From NCBI GenBank assembly GCA_021795215.1, contig JAJYPS010000014.1, forward strand, positions 1-37,024: 37,024 bases of DNA. Reading direction: 5' to 3'. This document shows, in pieces, positions 25,064-31,723 of this stretch. Both the position numbers and the translations under genes were made by a program. Origin of the DNA: Actinomycetes bacterium. Lineage in GTDB: Bacteria; Actinomycetota; Acidimicrobiia; Acidimicrobiales; JAKAOS01. The notes beneath the pieces are model-generated. The model was not told the origin of the DNA. It made no database searches and was given only the letters and a program-made list of their open reading frames with translations. Numbering within the stretch: position 1 is the first letter of the stretch; every line of letters begins with the position of its first letter.

Positions 25064-25105
25064 GCGGCAGGTTGGAAGCCGTTCCTGGAAGGGTACTTTT
25101 GCTGC

Positions 25106-26218
25106 GTGAACCCGATAGCGCCAGTGATAAGGGTGGTGATGCGACTGCTGCGCGCCGTCGACAGGTTCCAGCAACGGAACAAGCCGGCGTCGTTCGTCTT
25201 CGCCGTGCTGAAGAAGTATGGCGACGACAATGCCGGCGTGGCGGTGTCGAACATGGCCTATGCCGGGATGGCAGCGCTGTTCCCCCTTCTGCTGGTCATG
25301 GTGACGGCGCTGGGTCTCGTGGTCGGAGGCAACAGCAAGCTGCAGAACGAGGTGCAGCATTCTGTGCTCATCCAGTTCCCGATCATCGGTAGCGAGCTGT
25401 TGCACAACATCAGAGGCCTGAACCAACACAGCACCGCAGCTTTGATGGTGGGCCTCGTAGGAGTATCTCTCGGTTCCCTGGGAGTGGCTCAGGCGGGCAT
25501 ATACGCCATGGAGCGCATTTGGAACCTACCGGCGTCGCGGAAGGCGAACTGGTGGCAGCGTCTCGGTCGGACCGTCGCTTTCCTCGGGGTGCTGGGCCTG
25601 GGAGTGATACTGACCACTGCGGCGGCAGGGTTCGGCACGTTCGGGGGCAACACGCTTCCCTTGGAGGTGCTGGGTGAGGTTGTGGCGGTGGTGCTCAACG
25701 TGCTGCAGTACGTCCTCGCGTTCCGAGTGCTGACGCCGAAGTCGGTCCCGACTTCGGAGCTTCTGCCGGGAGCCGTCGTGGGCGCGGTTGCCTGGACGGT
25801 GTTGCAAGCGGTTGGCGGCTACCTGGTGGGCCACCAACTGCGACACGACCGGGCGCTGTACGGCACATTCGGGCTGGTGCTGGGACTGATGGCGTGGATC
25901 TACCTGGGAGCCCGTATCACGATGTACGCCGCGGAAGTGAACACAGTGCTGTTCCACCGCTTGTGGCCCCGAGGCTTCATGCAACCTCCCCTGACGCCTG
26001 CCGATCACGCAGCTCTGACTCTGCAGGCGCGTTGGGCGGAGAAGCGTCCGGAGGAGAGCCTGGAGGTGCGGTTCACGGACGAGGCCCGCTTCGATGGGCA
26101 ACCCCCTTGTGATAGCCGGGGGCGGGTGTCGCTGGGCGACACGGTGCTCGAACGGGACGAGAAGCACGTCCATCCGCATTCTGCAGGCTCCCAACGGCAG
26201 AGCAAGCAGACGAGTTGA
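25106..26218 (+). CDS. YihY/BrkB-family inner membrane protein
   Basis: 370 residues from GTG 25106 (ATG 25139 with AAGG six bases upstream is as likely). The family pattern is clear: an N-terminal amphipathic RFQQRNKPASFVFAVLKKYG, then six membrane helices beginning MAYAGMAALFPLLLVMVTALG. A short reentrant-like stretch, SLGSLGVAQAGIYAMERIWN, follows, and the family's YGTFGLVLGLMAWIYLGARI is near the end. A ~75-residue charged tail trails it. YihY/BrkB proteins are widespread and of uncertain role; 'ribonuclease BN' is an old misnomer. The stop overlaps the start of the UbiA-family gene as TTGA, putting it in the decaprenyl-arabinose unit. The long frame upstream to 24803 crosses the repeat array and is not counted. 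Confidence 0.85.
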   Translation: MNPIAPVIRVVMRLLRAVDRFQQRNKPASFVFAVLKKYGDDNAGVAVSNMAYAGMAALFPLLLVMVTALGLVVGGNSKLQNEVQHSVLIQFPIIGSELLHNIRGLNQHSTAALMVGLVGVSLGSLGVAQAGIYAMERIWNLPASRKANWWQRLGRTVAFLGVLGLGVILTTAAAGFGTFGGNTLPLEVLGEVVAVVLNVLQYVLAFRVLTPKSVPTSELLPGAVVGAVAWTVLQAVGGYLVGHQLRHDRALYGTFGLVLGLMAWIYLGARITMYAAEVNTVLFHRLWPRGFMQPPLTPADHAALTLQARWAEKRPEESLEVRFTDEARFDGQPPCDSRGRVSLGDTVLERDEKHVHPHSAGSQRQSKQTS

Positions 26219-27435
26219 GCGGTCGGCCTCGGGGGCAGCGGGCGGCCTACCGCGTCCGGCAGCCGGGACCGGCATACGATGACGAGGTGCAAGCAGAAGA
26301 TCGGGGGACGGAGCCGCCCCATTCCGGGAGGGCGACAGTCCCGACGCTGAGCGGCCCGGTCAGCCAGCAAAGTTCCGGGGCGCGTCGCCGGGAAGAGGAC
26401 TGGGGAACGTCCGCACTTGTCCGCCCCGAAAAGGACGCAGGGGCACCGAGGACAGACGCAGGGGCACCGAGGACAGAAGGGCACAAGAAGCGGGCGGCGT
26501 GGGGACCGCATGGTGGGGCGCCCGGCAGCGGCTCCGGAGGCGAGGGTACCAGCCCTGCCGCGGTGATGGCCGGTTTGGTGCGGACCATGCGTCCGCGCCA
26601 ATGGGTGAAGAACGTGCTGGTGCTGGCGGCGCCCGCTGCAGCCGGAGTTCTGACCCGGACGGGGCCGCTGCTGGCCACGGCGGCGGCGTTCGCCGTCTTC
26701 TGTGCTGTTGCGAGCGGCCTGTACTTGGCGAACGACGCGTTCGACGCAGAGGCTGACCGACAGCATCCGAAGAAGCGGAACAGGCCGGTGGCAGCCGGCA
26801 TCGTTCCCCGCAGGCTGGCACTTGTCACAGGCGTCGTGATGGTGGCGGCAGGCATCGGTGCCAGCTTCGCGGTGGCGGGGACGGGACTGGGGCTGGTGGT
26901 GGGCCTGTACGCGGCGGTGACGCTGGCGTACTCGGCCTGGCTGAAGCACGAGCCTGTGGTGGAACTGGCTGCAGTCGCCTCGGGGTTCGTGTTCCGGGCG
27001 ATCGCAGGGGGCGAGGCGGCACACGTGCCGATCTCACACTGGTTCCTGATCGTGACCTCCTTCGGATCGCTGTTCATGGTGACGGGAAAGAGGTATGCGG
27101 AGTACATGGAGCTGGGGGACGAGCGTTCTGCCCACCGCACGTCGCTGGCTGGATACACGAAGGGATTCCTCGCTTCGGTCCGTACGATGGCGGCGGCCGT
27201 GACGCTCACGGCTTACTGCCTGTGGGCGTTCGAGAGGGCCAGCCAGCTTCCCGGCGGAGCAGCGTTCTTCGAGCTGTCGATCCTGCCGTTCGGGCTGGCG
27301 ATCCTTCGGTACGCCCTGCTGCTGGAGCAGGGCAAGGGCGGGGCGCCGGAGGAAGTGGTGCTGGGGGATCGGCGGCTTCAGGCAATCGGCGCAGTGTGGG
27401 CGCTCGTGTTCGCCCTTGGCGTCTACGCCGGTTGA
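26215..27435 (+). CDS. Decaprenyl-phosphate phosphoribosyltransferase (UbiA family)
   Basis: Transfers 5-phosphoribose from PRPP to decaprenyl phosphate, the first step to decaprenyl-phospho-arabinose; an Rv3806c-type enzyme. The UbiA core starts near residue 120 (RTMRPRQWVKN). It shows the first Asp-rich motif NDAFDAEADRQHPKKRNRP and, later, YSAWLKHEPVVELAAVASG, which marks the phosphoribosyl branch rather than quinone enzymes. Eight or nine membrane helices. The TTG at 26215 overlaps the upstream stop (TTGA). It gives a ~115-residue low-complexity N-terminus containing a 21-base duplication. GTG 26287 or the GTG-ATG pair near 26563 would give a family-sized protein. It is followed 56 bases on by dprE1. 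Confidence 0.9.
   Translation: MSGRPRGQRAAYRVRQPGPAYDDEVQAEDRGTEPPHSGRATVPTLSGPVSQQSSGARRREEDWGTSALVRPEKDAGAPRTDAGAPRTEGHKKRAAWGPHGGAPGSGSGGEGTSPAAVMAGLVRTMRPRQWVKNVLVLAAPAAAGVLTRTGPLLATAAAFAVFCAVASGLYLANDAFDAEADRQHPKKRNRPVAAGIVPRRLALVTGVVMVAAGIGASFAVAGTGLGLVVGLYAAVTLAYSAWLKHEPVVELAAVASGFVFRAIAGGEAAHVPISHWFLIVTSFGSLFMVTGKRYAEYMELGDERSAHRTSLAGYTKGFLASVRTMAAAVTLTAYCLWAFERASQLPGGAAFFELSILPFGLAILRYALLLEQGKGGAPEEVVLGDRRLQAIGAVWALVFALGVYAG
26434..26475 (+). repeat. Perfect 21-base tandem duplication in the UbiA-family gene
   Basis: GACGCAGGGGCACCGAGGACA occurs twice in a row and encodes DAGAPRT twice in the N-terminal extension. The unit is a multiple of three, which hints that this stretch is translated. 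Confidence 0.9.
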
Positions 27436-27474
27436 CCGGTTCGGCAGTACCGTCGCCGGCCGGGTGCCCCGAGA

Positions 27475-27508
27475 ATGGAGGTCGACCGCGGATGGAGGTC
27501 GACCGGCG
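27475..27508 (+). repeat. 17-base duplication carrying the dprE1 start
   Basis: ATGGAGGTCGACCG occurs at 27475 and again at 27492. Only the second ATG is in frame. The GGAGG inside the first copy then sits ten bases ahead of the true start and can serve as its ribosome site. The 17-base period puts the two ATGs in different frames. Confidence 0.8.
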
Positions 27509-29105
27509 CAGGAAGCTGCTGAGCGGCTGGGGCGGCGCACCGGTGTCGTCGTCTGACGTGGTGACGGTGACTCCGGGGCGACCGGGCTCCGACGGACGAC
27601 CGGGCTCCGACGGGTGGCAGGGATGGTCGCAGCAGTTGCGCCGACCACCCGAGGAGGGGGTGATCGCAAGGGGTCTCGGGCGCAGCTACGGGGATGCGGC
27701 GCAGGTGGCCGGCGGAACGACGCTGGACGCGACCGGACTGCACCGGATACTGGAGATGGACGCCGTGAACGGCTTCGCGCGGGTGGAGGCGGGCGTGAGC
27801 CTGGAGCAGCTGATGGCCGCGTCGCTGCCGTTGGGCCGTTTCGTGCCAGTGACGCCGGGCACCCGCCATGTGACGGTGGGGGGGGCGATCGCTGCCGACA
27901 TCCACGGCAAGAACCATCACGTGGACGGCAGCTTCGGGACTCACGTGCTGGCGCTGAAGCTGGGGGCTCCTGGTGCCACGCTGGAGCTGGGTCCGGACCG
28001 GGACCCCGAGAAGTTCTGGGCGACGGTCGGCGGGATGGGACTGACGGGAGTGGTGTTGGAAGCGACGCTCGACCTGCCCGCAGTGGAGACGTCCTATATG
28101 GAGGTGGATACCGAACGGGCGGCCGACCTGGACGACGTGATGGCGAGGATGGAGGCTTCCGATCACGAGTACCGGTACTCGGTGGCCTGGATCGACTGCC
28201 TGGCGAAGGGAGCTTCCATGGGTCGGTCGGTGCTCACGAGAGGGGACCACGCCCGCCTGGGACAGCTGTCGGCGAAGCAGCTGCGCTCTCCGCTGCGGTT
28301 CGACCCGAGGGTGAAGCTGCAGGCGCCCGGCTACGTGCCTTCAGGCCTGCTGAACCGATTCACGGTGGCGGCGTTCAACGAAGCGTGGTTCCGGAAGGCT
28401 CCCCGCCACGAGACCGGCAGGGTGATGCCGCTCGGGTCGTTCTTTCATCCGCTGGACGGTGTGGGGGGCTGGAACCGGCTGTACGGAAGTCGGGGCTTCC
28501 TGCAATACCAGTTCGTGGTGCCGTTCGGCCGGGAGGAAGCGTTGCGGGAGGCGATCGGCCGGCTGTCGTCGAGCGGTCAGGCGTCCTTCCTGGCGGTGCT
28601 GAAGAGGTTTGGCGCACCGTCGTCCGCCCCGCTCTCCTTCCCGTCGCCCGGCTGGACGCTTGCATTGGATCTGCCGATCGGCGACGCGGGGATGACTCGG
28701 TTGCTGGACGGCTTGGACGAGCTAGTCACCGAAGCCGGTGGTCGGATCTACCTTGCGAAGGACTCCCGGATGCGACCGGAGTTGTTGGAGGCGCAGTACC
28801 CAGGGATACATGCCTGGAGGAGGACTCGGGATGCGCTTGACCCCGACGGGGTAATGTGCTCGGACCTCTGTCGCAGGCTGGACGTCTCGGGCCGGCACGG
28901 TGGTGTGTCTCGGTGCCGCTCGGCTCTGAGCGGCGACTATCGCCACGACACGACCGACACCCCCCCGGACCGTCCGACTGGCATGACGAGCATGGCCGAT
29001 CCCGCTGCGGAGCGGGATGGCGGTGGAGCACCGAGCTACGGAGGCACCGGGGAGGGCCACGCGCAGACAAGGGAAGGGGATCGGCTTGAACGACGCTCTC
29101 GGTAG
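27492..29105 (+). CDS. dprE1: Decaprenylphospho-beta-D-ribofuranose 2-oxidase DprE1
   Basis: FAD-dependent oxidation of decaprenyl-phospho-ribose at C2, the first half of epimerisation to arabinose. 537 residues from the ATG at 27492. FAD-binding: GLGRSYGDAA (about 61-70) and GGAIAADIHGKNHHVDGSFG (130-149) with H138. Substrate side: RGFLQYQFVVP (Q338, Q340) and the catalytic-site lysine K423 in YLAKDSR. The residue matching Cys387 of the M. tuberculosis enzyme, where benzothiazinones bind covalently, is Ala391 (PGWTLALDLPI). The family end is reached near residue 465 (CSDLCRRLDV); a 72-residue disordered tail follows and overlaps dprE2 by 20 bases. An 18-base duplication lies near the N-terminus. 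Confidence 0.93.
   Translation: MEVDRRRKLLSGWGGAPVSSSDVVTVTPGRPGSDGRPGSDGWQGWSQQLRRPPEEGVIARGLGRSYGDAAQVAGGTTLDATGLHRILEMDAVNGFARVEAGVSLEQLMAASLPLGRFVPVTPGTRHVTVGGAIAADIHGKNHHVDGSFGTHVLALKLGAPGATLELGPDRDPEKFWATVGGMGLTGVVLEATLDLPAVETSYMEVDTERAADLDDVMARMEASDHEYRYSVAWIDCLAKGASMGRSVLTRGDHARLGQLSAKQLRSPLRFDPRVKLQAPGYVPSGLLNRFTVAAFNEAWFRKAPRHETGRVMPLGSFFHPLDGVGGWNRLYGSRGFLQYQFVVPFGREEALREAIGRLSSSGQASFLAVLKRFGAPSSAPLSFPSPGWTLALDLPIGDAGMTRLLDGLDELVTEAGGRIYLAKDSRMRPELLEAQYPGIHAWRRTRDALDPDGVMCSDLCRRLDVSGRHGGVSRCRSALSGDYRHDTTDTPPDRPTGMTSMADPAAERDGGGAPSYGGTGEGHAQTREGDRLERRSR
27579..27614 (+). repeat. 18-base tandem duplication near the dprE1 N-terminus
   Basis: CGACCGGGCTCCGACGG followed by A, then by G, in two adjacent copies. 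It encodes the RPGSDG repeats at residues 30-41, in frame. Confidence 0.85.
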
Positions 29106-29847
29106 TCCTCAGTCGGTGCTCGTGCTGGGAGGCACCTCGGAGATCGGTCGGGCGATCGTCCGTGCGCTTGTCGGGGAGCGAGCCAGGCTCGTCGTGTTCG
29201 CGGGCCGGCATCCGGAGTCGATGGACGGAGTGGTCGCGGAGCTGAGGCGGGAAGGGGCTTCGGACGTGGAAGCGGTCCGGTGGGACGCGAACGCTGTGGG
29301 GACCCACAGAGAGGTGCTGGGCGGCCTGTTCTCCGAGCACGGGCGGTTCGACATGGTCCTGGTCGCCGCAGGCTTGCTGGGCGACCAGAAGGTGGACGAG
29401 CACGACCCGGAGTCGGCTGCCGGCGTGATGAGCACGAACTACGTCGGCCCGGCGGCGGCGATGCTGGTGGTGGCGGACCTTCTCCGGGCCCAGGGACAGG
29501 GGTCGATGGTCGTGCTGTCGTCCGTTGCGGGAGTGCGGGTGCGCAGGTCGAACTTCGTCTACGGTTCGTCGAAAGCCGGCCTGGACGGCTTCTGCCAGGG
29601 ATTGGCCGACTCGCTGGTGGGCTCGGGAGTCCGACTGATGATCGTGAGGCCAGGGTTCGTGCACACGAAGATGACAGCCGGCATGAAGGCCGCTCCGCTG
29701 TCGGTGGGAGCGGACGAGGTCGCCAAAGCAGTGCTGGCGGGGTTGCGGAAGTCCTCGCCGGTCGTCTGGGTGCCGGCCGCCATGCGCCCGATTTTCGCGG
29801 TGCTCTCACTCCTGCCCCGCGGCCTGTTCCGCCGGATCCCGGGTTGA
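29086..29847 (+). CDS. dprE2: Decaprenylphospho-2-keto-D-erythro-pentose reductase DprE2
   Basis: NADH/NADPH-dependent short-chain reductase that completes the conversion to decaprenyl-phospho-arabinose. The SDR cofactor motif is VLGGTSEIGRAI (13-24). The catalytic site is Ser145/146 in VVLSSVAGV with Tyr159-x3-Lys163 in YGSSK. Then IVRPGFVHTKMTAG, and a C-terminal hydrophobic stretch (VPAAMRPIFAVLSLLPRG) that may touch the membrane. I chose TTG at 29086: AAGGGGA lies five bases upstream and it gives 253 residues, matching the ~254 of mycobacterial DprE2. A GTG or ATG start near 29017 would lie inside the dprE1 tail. It forms a complex with DprE1 in mycobacteria. Confidence 0.92.
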   Translation: MNDALGSPQSVLVLGGTSEIGRAIVRALVGERARLVVFAGRHPESMDGVVAELRREGASDVEAVRWDANAVGTHREVLGGLFSEHGRFDMVLVAAGLLGDQKVDEHDPESAAGVMSTNYVGPAAAMLVVADLLRAQGQGSMVVLSSVAGVRVRRSNFVYGSSKAGLDGFCQGLADSLVGSGVRLMIVRPGFVHTKMTAGMKAAPLSVGADEVAKAVLAGLRKSSPVVWVPAAMRPIFAVLSLLPRGLFRRIPG

Positions 29848-29924
29848 CGGGGTCCGGCAGATCCCCTGCGGCGTTGCGCGGCGTGTCCGGGGTCGAAGGT
29901 GGCGCGGGAAGCACCTGTCAGCCG

Positions 29925-29969
29925 GTGGACACGGAGCCGGTGGACACGGAGCCGGTGGACACGGAGCCG
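29925..29969 (+). repeat. Three perfect copies of a 15-base repeat at a gene start
   Basis: GTGGACACGGAGCCG occurs three times in a row. In frame it reads V-D-T-E-P. Each unit carries both a GTG and a GGAG, so any of several GTGs could start the HAD-IB gene. Confidence 0.9.
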
Positions 29970-30584
29970 GTTGTGGTGGCAGCGTTCGACTTCGACGGCA
30001 CCTTGACCCGGTCCGACACGGTGGTGGACTTCCTGTATCGGGCGTGCGGGAGGCGCAGAGTGGTGACCGCTCTGGGACGCGCTCTCGCAGCCGAGCGCAC
30101 GACGGGCAGGCAGTCTCGGCGGGCGAGCGCTCGCAGGGACAGGATCAAAGAGCGAGTGAGCCTGGACCTGCTGTCGGGCCGTCCGGCGGCAGAGCTTCAG
30201 GCGATCGGTGCGGCCTTCGCAGCGGACATACAACGGAGCAGGCTGCGTCCGCACATGGTCGCCCGGCTGGAGGGGCACAAGACAGCGGGTCACTCGGTCG
30301 TCGTCGTGTCGGCGTCGTACTCTTTCTATCTGAAGCCACTGGGCGAAGCGCTCGGGCTGGACGCCGTGCTCTGCACGACGGTCGAAGTGGACGGCGACGG
30401 GATCTGCACCGGACGGCTGGAGGGAGGCAACTGCCGGGGAGCGGAGAAGGTGGCTCGGCTGGAAGCGTGGGCGGACGGTCGGCCCTTCGAGCTGCACGCC
30501 TACGGCGACTCGGCGGGCGACGCGGAGCTGCTTTCGTCGGCCGACGTCGCCACGTGGGTCAAGCGCTCCAGGAAGGCACGGTAG
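29925..30584 (+). CDS. HAD-IB family phosphatase of the decaprenyl-arabinose cassette
   Basis: 219 residues from the first GTG of the 15-base repeat; the real start is uncertain. HAD motif I FDFDGTLTRSDT, an all-helical cap with many Arg, motif II VVVVSASYSFYL, and motif III/IV HAYGDSAGDAELLSSAD are those of the SerB-like subfamily IB. The pathway PRPP to decaprenyl-phospho-arabinose needs removal of the 5-phosphate after the UbiA step. In mycobacteria a PAP2-type protein (Rv3807c) is placed there, and here no PAP2 gene is seen. HAD domains also occur fused to UbiA-family proteins in other bacteria, so this enzyme is a good candidate. The 3' end overlaps the convergent GT4 gene by 85 bases. 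Confidence 0.8.
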   Translation: MDTEPVDTEPVDTEPVVVAAFDFDGTLTRSDTVVDFLYRACGRRRVVTALGRALAAERTTGRQSRRASARRDRIKERVSLDLLSGRPAAELQAIGAAFAADIQRSRLRPHMVARLEGHKTAGHSVVVVSASYSFYLKPLGEALGLDAVLCTTVEVDGDGICTGRLEGGNCRGAEKVARLEAWADGRPFELHAYGDSAGDAELLSSADVATWVKRSRKAR

Positions 30585-31723
30585 CGGTCGAGCAGCACGG
30601 GCCAAGAGAAGTTGGACTCGACGTATCTGCGGCCTGCCTGGCCCAGCCGCCTGCGCAGCTCCGGGTCCGACTCGAGACGCTCGAGCACCACTTCCAGCCC
30701 GGCGTAGCCCCGGAACCACATTCCCCCTTCGGAAGCCCTGCAGTGCTCCAGCGTGGGGAGGCAGTCGGCATTGACTGCGACGGGGATGCCGGCGCTCCAC
30801 GCCTCCATGACGACGAGGGAGAACGACTCCATCGCCGAAGGAGACAGCAGGGCGAGGGACTCCTCGAGCAGGCCCCACTTGACGGGCTCGGTGACGGGAC
30901 CTGTGACGACGATGTCGGGGTGGCCCGGTTGGACATCGGCGACGGGGCCTGCGAACACCAGGGCCAGCGGACCGGGGTGGCGCTCCTTGTACAGGGCGAA
31001 CGACCGGGCCAGGGCGTTGGAGCCCTTGCCGTCCTCGACCCGTCCCAGGCAGATCACGAACGGGCGGTCCCCGATGCCGAGCAGGTGCCGGGCGCCGCCC
31101 CGGTCTCCAGGGGCACGCTCGACCCCCAGCCCGAGAAGGAGCTGGGGCTTGGCCGCCACGGGGTACAGGCCCTGGACCAGGTTCCGCTCGGCCCTGGTCT
31201 GGAACACGAGGCCCCTGGCGGAGGCGAACACCTCGCGGAACAGCCTCAGACGGAGCGGAGCTTCGTCGTGCGCCGCCGGATGCAGCACAGCCCGGTCCGG
31301 CGTCTGGGGAACCCCCCGGATAGTGGGGTAGAACAGGTAGGGGTAGTAGACGAGCAGCCGGGCGTCGCTCTCCTGTGCGGCCTGGACGGCGTCGGGGCAG
31401 ACGGGCCCCTGCAGATCGGCCCAGCGTTGGGCCTGGGTGAGGCTCGCGTCGCCGGGAGCGGCGAACAACTGCCCGGAGTAGGCGTTGTAGTCGGGCGACC
31501 TGCCTCTCAGGACGGGGAAGCGGCGGACTGACACCCCGTTGATCGTCTCGTCGCCCGGCGGGTAGACGTCGTCCCAGGTGTGGGCGCTGGTGGCGCAAGT
31601 CGTAAAGATCTCGACCGGCCAGCCGAACCGCCGGACCATTCCCTCTGCCAACATCCTTGCGGCGTTCTCCGCGCCACCGATCACCTCGGTGCCGTACCTC
31701 GCCAGGACGAACCCGATCTTCAA
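30500..31723 (-). CDS. GT4 glycosyltransferase (third of a run of three)
   Basis: 407 residues. The GT-B opening IGFVLARYGTEVIGGAENAA has the double-Gly loop. The donor half shows FVICLGRVEDGKGSNALARS, VFAGPVADV, and the E-x7-E element in SPSAMESFSLVVMEAWSAGIP. It starts with TTG at 31723, which overlaps the upstream stop as TTGA; no ATG lies near. It is probably a cytosolic, membrane-associated transferase for a surface glycan, sugar unknown. The C-terminus (RLTHVATSADESSSASPAESP) lies antisense to the end of the HAD-IB gene. It is less similar to its two upstream neighbours than they are to each other. Confidence 0.88.
   Translation of the reverse strand: MKIGFVLARYGTEVIGGAENAARMLAEGMVRRFGWPVEIFTTCATSAHTWDDVYPPGDETINGVSVRRFPVLRGRSPDYNAYSGQLFAAPGDASLTQAQRWADLQGPVCPDAVQAAQESDARLLVYYPYLFYPTIRGVPQTPDRAVLHPAAHDEAPLRLRLFREVFASARGLVFQTRAERNLVQGLYPVAAKPQLLLGLGVERAPGDRGGARHLLGIGDRPFVICLGRVEDGKGSNALARSFALYKERHPGPLALVFAGPVADVQPGHPDIVVTGPVTEPVKWGLLEESLALLSPSAMESFSLVVMEAWSAGIPVAVNADCLPTLEHCRASEGGMWFRGYAGLEVVLERLESDPELRRRLGQAGRRYVESNFSWPVLLDRYRAFLERLTHVATSADESSSASPAESP

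Noticed and set aside
24803-25105. Long N-terminal extension of the BrkB protein
   Set aside because: It crosses direct repeats spaced 40 and 44 bases, not multiples of three, and is absent from the family.
27222-27491. Upstream extension of DprE1
   Set aside because: It overlaps the membrane core of the UbiA-family gene in another frame; the ATG at 27492 gives the family N-terminus.
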